DNA of 10,405 nt from Candidatus Coatesbacteria bacterium RBG_13_66_14 (GTDB lineage: Bacteria; RBG-13-66-14). Within the stretch, counting starts at the first letter, position 1. Each line of letters begins with the position of its first letter. A model generated the notes under the pieces. The model ran no database searches, was not told the DNA's origin, and saw nothing but the letters and a program-made list of their open reading frames with translations. The stretch covers positions 3,785-14,189 of the forward strand of contig MFAF01000128.1 in NCBI GenBank assembly GCA_001774505.1, in the 5' to 3' direction. Positions 1 to 5,521 of the stretch are shown one piece after another. Position numbers and translations under genes: made by a program.

Positions 1-98
1 GCCGGGTTCTTGCTGTAGGCGCCCCATTCACCGCCGACGTAGCGGGCCGGCCGCTCCACCGACAGGAGCATCCGGGAAAAATCCTCGTCCCTGGGCAA
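1..98 (-). CDS. Radical SAM protein, TIGR03960-like, N-terminus only (cut by window edge)
   Basis: Only the first 32 codons are visible; the gene continues beyond the left edge. The reading frame gives VERPARYVGGEWGAYSK near the start (residues 14-30 from the TTG). This closely resembles the opening segment, roughly V-E-K-P-x-R-Y-x-G-x-E-x-x-x-x-x-K, that I associate with the TIGR03960 family of B12-binding-type radical SAM proteins. The cysteine cluster and B12 domain lie outside the window, so the assignment rests on this short motif. Start choice: TTG at 98 has AAAGG five bases upstream. ATG at 71 (with GAGGA ten bases upstream) and GTG at 134 are in-frame alternatives; the GTG falls inside a strong hairpin and is least likely. 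An in-frame TGA lies a few codons above the GTG, which bounds the gene. It follows the M1 peptidase after 212 bases and probably has its own promoter. Confidence 0.65.
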   Translation of the reverse strand, partial: MPRDEDFSRMLLSVERPARYVGGEWGAYSKNP

Positions 99-101
99 AG
101 G

Positions 102-140
102 CGCCTTTCGGGAAAGGGCGGGGTATGGACCCACGCCCTT
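102..140 (-). promoter_or_regulatory. Two mutually exclusive hairpins in the radical SAM gene leader
   Basis: On the minus-strand RNA, bases 140-114 form a hairpin of seven pairs (AAGGGCG with CGCCCUU), a bulged U, four more pairs (GGGU with ACCC) and a CCAU loop. The 3' arm (120-114) can instead pair downstream: CGCC plus UUU with AAAGGCG, one bulged C, loop CCCG, spanning 120-102. The second hairpin covers the AAAGG ribosome binding site (108-104) of the TTG start at 98; the first would free it. Only three U follow the first hairpin, so it is a poor intrinsic terminator. This is structure read by eye; a regulatory role is inference. Confidence 0.35.
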
Positions 141-221
141 GTCTCACGGGATCACCGTTCCCCTGACTGACCGGAAACGCATCAGCGGGCCGTCATAGGC
201 GAAAGGTGCGACGCGGACGGG

Positions 222-227
222 ATTATA
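222..227 (-). promoter_or_regulatory. Perfect -10 box (TATAAT) before the radical SAM gene
   Basis: The minus strand reads TATAAT here, a full consensus -10 in otherwise GC-rich DNA. No good -35 lies 16-18 bases upstream (GTGGGT at 17 bases is a poor match). Transcription from it would give a leader of about 115 bases before the TTG at 98, containing the paired hairpins at 102-140. The rest of the 99-310 gap shows no gene and no clear terminator for the preceding peptidase gene. Confidence 0.35.
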
Positions 228-310
228 CGGACCCTTCGTGAACAACCCACCCGGTTCGCACGCACCTTCCACCGGCTCCGGACCCAGAAGCAGGAAACCC
301 GCCCGGCGGC

Positions 311-2545
311 CTAGCGGGCGATGACGACCCGGTGAGTCCGGGCGCCACAGTCGGTGTCCAACTTCAGGAGGTACACGCCGCTGGGCAGCCCGGCGGCGTC
401 GAAAGAGACCTCGTAGCGCCCCGCGGCGTACTCACCCTCGGCCGCGACGGCCACCCGCCGGCCGGCGAGGTCGTAGAGGACGAGGGCCACGTCGGCGTTC
501 CGGGGCAGGCTGAAAGCCACGCTGAACCCTCCCGTCGCCGGGCAGGGCCAGGGCGCGGACAGCGCCAGGGGGGCGGCGCTCTCCCGCCAGTCCACCCAGG
601 ACGTGAGGTAGCTCTGCCTGGAGCCGTCGGAGGATAAGGTTTCCAGGCGGTAGCGGTAACTGCCGGGGGAATCGGGCCGATCGAGGAACCGTCCCCGGGG
701 CTCGAGCCCGTTTTCGTGCAGCTTCACCTCGCCGAGGCCGTCGTCGCGGTAGAGCTCGATCCCGGACAGGTCGCCCTCGGCGGCCCAGGTGACGAGCACC
801 CCGTCATCATCGGGAGCGGCGGTGAGTTCGACCACCGGCGCGTCGGAGCTCAGGAGCTTGTACAGGAGCCAGCCGTCCGGGTCGAAAACGATCCGGGAGA
901 CGGCGGCGGGCACGGCGAAAGACTGCTCGTCCACCCGCTGGTCATCATCGAAGACCACGTCCACGGTGCCGTCCAGGGTGACGAGCTGGAGGTCCACCGG
1001 GGTGACGAAGACCTCCGGGGTGATCCCGTCGGAATAGTCCTGCACCTGGGAAAGCTGGACATGGCACATCCAGCCGTTCGGGGTCTGTTCGCTCCAGACG
1101 ACCACGTCGTACTCGGGGTAACCCGCATCGTAGACCCACTGATCGAAGAAGGTGTCCAGGGAGCCGAGGCCGCCGTAGTAGTTCTCGGCCACGGCGATGA
1201 GCTCCTCGGTGGTGACGGTGCCAGAGTCGTCATCGGAAACGTACTCCCGGAGCATGTTCAGAAAAGTCTCGTCGTCGTCCAGGTGCCGGAGCATGTGCAG
1301 CACCCACGCGCCCTTCTTGTAGACGGTGGTGCCGAAGAGGAAGTCGGGGTCGTAGAGCGGGTAGCGGTAGTAGGAATCCTCATGGAAGTACTGGACCTTG
1401 AACCCCGCCATGTAGTTGCGAAGCCCCTCCTCGCCGCCGATGTGCTCGGCCCAGAACGCCTCCACGTAGCTGGCGAACCCCTCGTTGAGCCAGATATTCT
1501 CCCAGGTCTCGCAGGTGATCCAGTCACCGAACCACTGGTGCCCCAGCTCGTGGACGACCACCCAGTCGAAGGTGTGGTCGCCGGTGATGAGGCCGGAGGA
1601 GTAGGTGGTGGTGGTCGTATGCTCCATGGCCCCGCCGATCTCGGTTATCATGTGGCCGTAGCGGGGGTATCGGTAGTCGGAGAAGAGTCCGGAGTTGAAC
1701 TCGACCATCTCCGGGGCGATGGACAGGTCCTCCTCGGCCTCGGGGATGTGCTCCTGATAGACCCAGTTGTCCACGTGCTGGGGACCTTCCCCGATGTCGA
1801 AGGTGTCGTAGAAATAGTAGTAGTCGCTGGCGGCCATGGCCACCAGATACGTCGGCAGCTCGAAGTCCGCCTCCCAGTTGAAGGTCTTGGTGCCGTTGTC
1901 GTTGTCCGCGGTGGACACCAGTACGCCGTTGGAGGCCACCAGCCAGTCGTCCCGGACGGTGTAGCTCTGGTTGCAGGTGAAGCGGTCGTCGGGCGCGTCG
2001 TAGCAGGGGAACCAGCCGCTCGAGTCGTAGGGCTCGGTGAAGGTGTGGATGATGCCGCCGTTGGCCGAATCGGCGTACATGCCGTAGGGGGGTATGCCGG
2101 AGTACTCGATGACGATCGTGAACCTCTCCCCGGCGTCGTAGGTCCGGTCGAGGGTTATGGAGAGGATGTCCCCGACGCGCTCGAAATCGAGGTACAACAG
2201 GTCGTGAAGGACGGCGTCTACGGTGAGCTCCCCGGCCAGCTCCATATCAACGATGGCCAGGCCGTCTTCGGTGGATTTCAAGGTCCAGGCGGCGGTGCCG
2301 TCCAGGGTGCACCACACGGGTTCGATGTCGCTGAAATACACCAGGGTCAGGCTCAGGTCCAGGTTTTCCTGGTCGTAATCCACGCCCGTCCGCTCCGGCT
2401 CGCCGCGTTGGACGGCCTTCGCCGCGGCGGTGGCCTTGGCCGCCGCCTCCAGGGCCGCTGCGTCGAAGTAAGGGTCCAGCGTCGGCGGGACGTGGGCCGA
2501 AACTCCGAAGGCAAGTAGAACGAAAACCATCAGGAAGATACGCAT
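311..2545 (-). CDS. Secreted M1-family metallopeptidase (aminopeptidase) with C-terminal sorting-like domain
   Basis: Zinc aminopeptidase of the M1 (gluzincin) family, predicted to be exported and to trim N-terminal residues from peptides outside the cytoplasm. Of its 744 residues, about 1-17 form a signal peptide (MRIFLMVFVLLAFGVSA). An N-terminal beta domain follows, with the substrate motif GGAMEH (304-309; Glu308, and His where many members have Asn). The zinc site is HELGH (332-336) with Glu355 in WLNEG, the standard spacing. Tyr409 in VYKKG matches the catalytic Tyr. Residues about 570-655 look like a fibronectin-III-type domain. The last 85 (660-744) match the FlgD-Ig-like/T9SS type A-like sorting domain (YDLAGRRV, then AGRYEVSFD, then SGVYLLKL). 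All catalytic residues are present. ATG 2545 has AGGAG six bases upstream. It is separated from pyrC by a weak terminator and possible promoter, so it is likely its own unit. The family is certain; the sorting route is inferred. Confidence 0.93.
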   Translation of the reverse strand: MRIFLMVFVLLAFGVSAHVPPTLDPYFDAAALEAAAKATAAAKAVQRGEPERTGVDYDQENLDLSLTLVYFSDIEPVWCTLDGTAAWTLKSTEDGLAIVDMELAGELTVDAVLHDLLYLDFERVGDILSITLDRTYDAGERFTIVIEYSGIPPYGMYADSANGGIIHTFTEPYDSSGWFPCYDAPDDRFTCNQSYTVRDDWLVASNGVLVSTADNDNGTKTFNWEADFELPTYLVAMAASDYYYFYDTFDIGEGPQHVDNWVYQEHIPEAEEDLSIAPEMVEFNSGLFSDYRYPRYGHMITEIGGAMEHTTTTTYSSGLITGDHTFDWVVVHELGHQWFGDWITCETWENIWLNEGFASYVEAFWAEHIGGEEGLRNYMAGFKVQYFHEDSYYRYPLYDPDFLFGTTVYKKGAWVLHMLRHLDDDETFLNMLREYVSDDDSGTVTTEELIAVAENYYGGLGSLDTFFDQWVYDAGYPEYDVVVWSEQTPNGWMCHVQLSQVQDYSDGITPEVFVTPVDLQLVTLDGTVDVVFDDDQRVDEQSFAVPAAVSRIVFDPDGWLLYKLLSSDAPVVELTAAPDDDGVLVTWAAEGDLSGIELYRDDGLGEVKLHENGLEPRGRFLDRPDSPGSYRYRLETLSSDGSRQSYLTSWVDWRESAAPLALSAPWPCPATGGFSVAFSLPRNADVALVLYDLAGRRVAVAAEGEYAAGRYEVSFDAAGLPSGVYLLKLDTDCGARTHRVVIAR

Positions 2546-2560
2546 CGCGAACTCCTGTTT

Positions 2561-2589
2561 TATTTACTACCCCTCCTACCGAGAGTCAT
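2561..2589 (-). promoter_or_regulatory. Possible sigma70-type promoter for the M1 peptidase gene
   Basis: On the minus strand ATGACT (2589-2584, four of six matches to TTGACA) is followed after 17 bases by TAAATA (2566-2561, three of six). The stretch is AT-rich compared with its surroundings. Transcription would start just before the AGGAG ribosome binding site, giving a very short leader like that of def. The match is weak and based on spacing and context. Confidence 0.25.
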
Positions 2590-2597
2590 ATTCGCAT

Positions 2598-2628
2598 AAA
2601 AAACGCTCCACCGCAAGGGATGGGGTGG
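2598..2628 (-). terminator. Weak intrinsic terminator candidate after pyrC
   Basis: About 20 bases past the pyrC stop the minus-strand RNA can pair CCACC (2628-2624) with GGUGG (2612-2608) around an 11-base loop. Four bases then lead into a run of six U (2603-2598). The stem is short and the loop long, so termination may be partial. It marks the likely end of the pyr unit. Confidence 0.35.
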
Positions 2629-2648
2629 GGCGGGAATGCGCCCGGGAG

Positions 2649-3941
2649 TTAAACGGCCACTTCACCGTTCCGCAGGACGAAGCGACCGCCGACGAGAACC
2701 GCCGCCGGCCTGCCTTTCAGCCGCTTTCCATGGAAGGGGTTGTTGCGCCCCTTGCTGGCGAAAGCCTCCACGTCCACCGTCCACTCACCCGCCAGGTCCC
2801 AGACGGTCACGTCTGCGGGGTAACCCGGGGTCAGGGAGCCGAGGGCGAGCCCCAGGACCTTGGCCGGCGCTGCGGTCATTGCCCGGACGAGGCGTTCCAG
2901 GGGAAGCTCGCCGGTAAGGACCAGTCCGGTGTACAGGGCAGCGAAGGCCGTCTCGAGGCCGGCTATTCCGTCGGCGGCCCTGGCGAACTCGGTCTGCTTC
3001 TCGGCCACGGTGCAGGGGGAGTGGTCACTGGCGATGACGGAAACGGTCCCGTCGGCCACGGCGCCGACCAGGGCCCTCCGGTCGGCGTCGGTCCTCAGGG
3101 GCGGGGAAACCTTGGCGTTGGTGTCGTATCCCTCGCAGGCGGCGTCTGTCAGGAGCAGATTGTGGGGCGTCACCTCGGCGCTCAGGGAAACACCGCGCTC
3201 GCGGGCGTACCGGATGATGTCCACGGTGTCGGCGCTGGAAACGGGGCTCAGGTGGACGTGGCACCCCAGGGAATCGGCGAAGATGACCTCGCGGGCGGCT
3301 ATCACCTCCTCGGCTATCGAGGGGATACCGGGCAGGCCGAGCTCGGTCGAAGTCCGACCCTCGTGCATCACCCCGTCGGCGGCGAGCTCCGGATCCAGGG
3401 GAAAGCTGAGGACGGGAAGCTCGAACATCCGCGAGTAGACGAGCGCGCGGCGCATGACGGCGGCGTCGGCCACGGGGTGGTCGTCGTCGGAAACGGCCAG
3501 CGCCCCGGCTACGGCCAGCTCACCCAGCTCGGCCAGCTCCTTCCCCGACATGCCCCTGGTCACGGCGCCGATGGGAAAGACCCGCACCACGCCGTCCCGC
3601 GCGGCCCGACGGCGGATGAACTGCACCACCGTCTGGTTGTCCATCACCATCTCCTGCGTGCTGCGGCAGGCGACGGCGGTGTAGCCCCCCAGGGCGGCGG
3701 CTCGGGTGCCGGTGGCGATGGTCTCCCGGTCCTCGCGGCCGGGCTCGTTCAGGTGGACCTTGGTATCCAGAAGCCCCGGCGTGACCAAAAGGCCCGAGCA
3801 ATCGAAGACTTCCGCCCCCTTGGCGGCGATGTCCGGCCCCACCCGGGCGACGAGGCCCCTCTCGATCAGGACGTCGGCCGGCGAGTCCAGGTCGTTGGAC
3901 GGGTCCAGGACCCGCCCGCCTTTCAAGAGCAGCGCCTTCAC
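2649..3941 (-). CDS. pyrC: Type I dihydroorotase homologue (PyrC-like) lacking the metal and substrate residues
   Basis: A 430-residue member of the type I dihydroorotase branch of the amidohydrolases, of normal length and alignable from end to end. Active enzymes close carbamoyl-aspartate to dihydroorotate at a metal centre. Here that centre is dismantled: the HxH motif reads K61-V-H63; the substrate Arg two residues later is Asn65; MPNT is R93-S-T-Q96; the HCED metal-His motif is F180-P-L-D183; the [A/C]H[I/V]S metal-His motif is S232-P-V-S235. The second His of HxH (63), Asp152/153 and Asp306-His307 remain, as do family blocks such as RVFPIGA (120-126), STELGL (198-203) and GIAGLETAF (325-333). 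This is therefore probably a pseudo-dihydroorotase, like the non-catalytic PyrC' that scaffolds Pseudomonas-type ATCases, though its sequence looks closer to active enzymes. It starts at GTG (3941), overlapping the pyrB stop by four bases (GTGA), with AAGGGGG upstream, so it is translationally coupled to pyrB. The homology is certain; loss of activity is inferred. Confidence 0.92.
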   Translation of the reverse strand: MKALLLKGGRVLDPSNDLDSPADVLIERGLVARVGPDIAAKGAEVFDCSGLLVTPGLLDTKVHLNEPGREDRETIATGTRAAALGGYTAVACRSTQEMVMDNQTVVQFIRRRAARDGVVRVFPIGAVTRGMSGKELAELGELAVAGALAVSDDDHPVADAAVMRRALVYSRMFELPVLSFPLDPELAADGVMHEGRTSTELGLPGIPSIAEEVIAAREVIFADSLGCHVHLSPVSSADTVDIIRYARERGVSLSAEVTPHNLLLTDAACEGYDTNAKVSPPLRTDADRRALVGAVADGTVSVIASDHSPCTVAEKQTEFARAADGIAGLETAFAALYTGLVLTGELPLERLVRAMTAAPAKVLGLALGSLTPGYPADVTVWDLAGEWTVDVEAFASKGRNNPFHGKRLKGRPAAVLVGGRFVLRNGEVAV

Positions 3942-4858
3942 GCCACCCCCTTCCCCATGGCCAACATGTAGAGCACCGCCATGCGAAGGGTGACCCCGGC
4001 GGCTATCTGCCGCTGGAGGTGGGGACGGGCGCGCTCGGCCACGGTGGCGGTGATCTCCACCCCGCGGTTGATGGCCCCGGAGTGCAGGATCATCACGTCG
4101 GGCTTGGCCAGGGCGAGCCGCTCGGTGTTCAGGCTGTAGAAGCGCGAATACTCCCGGAGGCTGGGCAGGAGCTTGTCGTTTCCGTAGTCGAGGCTGACGC
4201 GGGTGGTGATGATGACGTCGGCCGCGTCCACCGCCTCCTCGACGGTGTGGAAGACCTGGCAGCCGAACTCGGAAAGCCCCTCGGGGATCAATGTGCTGGG
4301 CGCTCCCACGGCCACCTGGGCCCCCAGCTTGACCAGGCAGTAGAGGTCGCTCTTGGCGGCCGAGGCGTGGCGGATGTCACCCAACAGGGCGACCTTCAGC
4401 CCCTCGATCCGCCCCAGGGTCCGGCGGATGGTGTAGGCGTCCACCAGGGCCTGGGTCGGGTGCTCGTGGGCCCCATCGCCGGCGTTGATGACGCTGGCCT
4501 CGATGTTGCGAGCGAGCTGCACCGGCGCGCCGGCAAGGTGGTGCCGCACCACGATGATGTCCACACCCATGGCCTGGAGTGTCAGGGCGGTGTCGGTCAA
4601 GGTTTCGCCCAGGGCGCTGGGAAGCTGGCCGATGTTGATCAAATCGGCGGAAAGGGCCTTGCAGGCCCTTTCGAAGGAGATGCGCGTCCGGGTGGAGGGG
4701 GTGTAGAAGAGGTTGGCCACTATCTTGCCCCGAAGGGCGGGCAGCTTCTTCACGGCCCGGGTGGAGACCTCCTCCAGCTTGGCCGTCTGGTCGAGAATCA
4801 GCTCTATCTCGGGAATATCGAGCTCGCGGATACCCAACAGGTCTTTACTCTTGAGCAT
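3938..4858 (-). CDS. pyrB: Aspartate carbamoyltransferase homologue (PyrB-like) with altered aspartate site
   Basis: A 306-residue transcarbamylase, the usual length of an ATCase catalytic chain. ATCase makes carbamoyl-aspartate from carbamoyl phosphate and aspartate, the first committed pyrimidine step. Kept: the carbamoyl-phosphate loop S55-T-R-T-R59, Arg105-His106, HPTQ (133-136), the Arg equivalent to E. coli Arg229 (Arg220) and INRGVEI (263-269). Changed, in E. coli numbering: Glu50 to Thr53, Ser80 to Leu79, Lys84 to Leu83 (LGETL for KGETL), Arg167 to Ser166 (GDIRHASAAKS for GDIxHSRVARS), Gln231 to Ser222, Arg234 to Tyr225, and the HPGP loop to H259-S-G-A. These bind aspartate, reach in from the neighbouring subunit, or form the closed-state salt bridges. 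Ordinary ATCase activity is therefore doubtful; a scaffold role or a different acceptor is possible. ATG 4858 has GGGTGG six bases upstream and lies 13 bases after pyrR; the stop overlaps the pyrC start. I align from memory of family sequences. Confidence 0.92.
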   Translation of the reverse strand: MLKSKDLLGIRELDIPEIELILDQTAKLEEVSTRAVKKLPALRGKIVANLFYTPSTRTRISFERACKALSADLINIGQLPSALGETLTDTALTLQAMGVDIIVVRHHLAGAPVQLARNIEASVINAGDGAHEHPTQALVDAYTIRRTLGRIEGLKVALLGDIRHASAAKSDLYCLVKLGAQVAVGAPSTLIPEGLSEFGCQVFHTVEEAVDAADVIITTRVSLDYGNDKLLPSLREYSRFYSLNTERLALAKPDVMILHSGAINRGVEITATVAERARPHLQRQIAAGVTLRMAVLYMLAMGKGVA

Positions 4859-4871
4859 GCTACGCCACCCG

Positions 4872-5423
4872 TCAGCGCCGGTAGAGGAATACGCCCGGCT
4901 CTGGGTCGTCCAGCCGCACCAGGACCAGCTCTCCCGGCGCGGGCGTCACGTGGAGACCCACGTAGTCCGGCTGGAGGGGAAGCTCCCTCCCCGGCCGCTC
5001 GGCGACGACGACGAGGCGTATCGCCTTGGGGCGGCCGAAGTCTATGAGCTCGTCAATGGCGGCCCGGACGGTCCGGCCCGTGTAGAGGACGTCGTCGGCC
5101 AGGAGCACCACCACATCGTCGAGGGGGAAGTCAATCTCGGTGGCCCCCACCTCGGGCAGGTAGCCCAGCCGGTGGATGTCGTCCCGATAGAGCGTGATGT
5201 CCACGAACCCGAGGGGGACCGGCGATCCCTTCAGCCCGGCGAGCCTATCGGCCAGGAGGTGGGCGAGCCTCTCGCCGCCGGCGCGCACCCCGACCACGGC
5301 GAGGTCCGGTTCACCGGCGTACTCCCGCGCCACCCGCTCCACCAGGTCGTCCAGGAGCTCCTCCAACCGGTCGCGGTCGGCGACGACCCCTGTCCGTATC
5401 AGGTCCCGGTTCTTCTCGGCCAT
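4872..5423 (-). CDS. pyrR: PyrR-type phosphoribosyltransferase / pyr regulator homologue
   Basis: PyrR proteins bind UMP/PRPP, often have uracil phosphoribosyltransferase activity, and in Firmicutes bind pyr mRNA to cause attenuation. From ATG 5423 the protein is 183 residues, the normal PyrR length, with AAGGGTG five to eight bases upstream. An open frame continues to ATG 5525, overlapping the lipoprotein stop, but the extra 34 residues match nothing in the family. Visible motifs: DITLYRDD (75-82), the PRPP loop VVLLADDVLYTGRT (105-118) and GRELPLQPDYVG (145-156). The PPi-loop KTRG is RAGG (47-50). Residues equivalent to Bacillus RNA contacts Thr18, Arg19, His22, His140, Arg146 and Lys152 are Asp25, Asp26, Glu29, Gly145, Gln151 and Leu157. 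Bacillus-style RNA binding is therefore unlikely, as in several Gram-negative PyrR. It leads the pyrR-pyrB-pyrC unit. The family is secure; whether it regulates is open. Confidence 0.9.
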   Translation of the reverse strand: MAEKNRDLIRTGVVADRDRLEELLDDLVERVAREYAGEPDLAVVGVRAGGERLAHLLADRLAGLKGSPVPLGFVDITLYRDDIHRLGYLPEVGATEIDFPLDDVVVLLADDVLYTGRTVRAAIDELIDFGRPKAIRLVVVAERPGRELPLQPDYVGLHVTPAPGELVLVRLDDPEPGVFLYRR

Positions 5424-5472
5424 GAGCACCCTTCGCGGCGGTCTTCGTCTTTCATTCACGACCATGGTGGCG

Positions 5473-5516
5473 TGGGGCTTTTCCCCATGAGCCCAGGCGA
5501 TGCCCCTTATCTGGGG
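5473..5516 (-). promoter_or_regulatory. Hairpin-forming leader before pyrR
   Basis: Between the lipoprotein stop (5522) and the preferred pyrR start (5423) lie 98 bases. On the minus-strand RNA, CCCC (5516-5513) can pair with GGGG (5506-5503) around AGAUAA, and UGGGG (5487-5483) with CCCCA (5477-5473) around AAAAG. The G and C runs could also re-pair with each other (for example 5506-5502 with the later GCCCC), so alternative folds exist. No purine-rich PyrR binding loop of the Bacillus type is visible, and there is no U tract. A regulatory role is only suggested by the position. Confidence 0.25.
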
Positions 5517-5521
5517 GGATT

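Noticed and set aside
114..140. Hairpin 140-114 as the intrinsic terminator of the M1 peptidase gene
   Set aside because: Only three U follow the stem, and it lies downstream of a perfect -10 box and next to the radical SAM ribosome binding site, so a leader structure is more likely.
114..215. Cobalamin riboswitch upstream of the radical SAM gene
   Set aside because: GGGGAAC and GGUG pieces recall parts of the B12 element, but the B12 box (GCCACUG-like) and the GCNGNCCCGC segment are missing, and the leader is too short.
716..2518. 600-codon open frame on the plus strand opposite the M1 peptidase gene
   Set aside because: It has no recognisable motifs and a low-complexity composition rich in Val, Gly, Glu and Asp, and it is exactly antisense to a gene with complete catalytic motifs. 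Such frames are expected opposite GC-rich coding sequence.
2625..5047. Long plus-strand open frames opposite pyrC and pyrB (2625-3971 and 4019-5047)
   Set aside because: They are antisense shadows: Gly/Val/His/Gln-rich with no family resemblance, while the minus strand carries clear PyrC and PyrB homologues.
5424..5521. Bacillus-type PyrR binding loop (purine-rich loop with a UCC-G-GAGG-like core)
   Set aside because: No matching sequence was found on the transcribed strand in this gap, and there is no U-tract terminator typical of PyrR attenuation.
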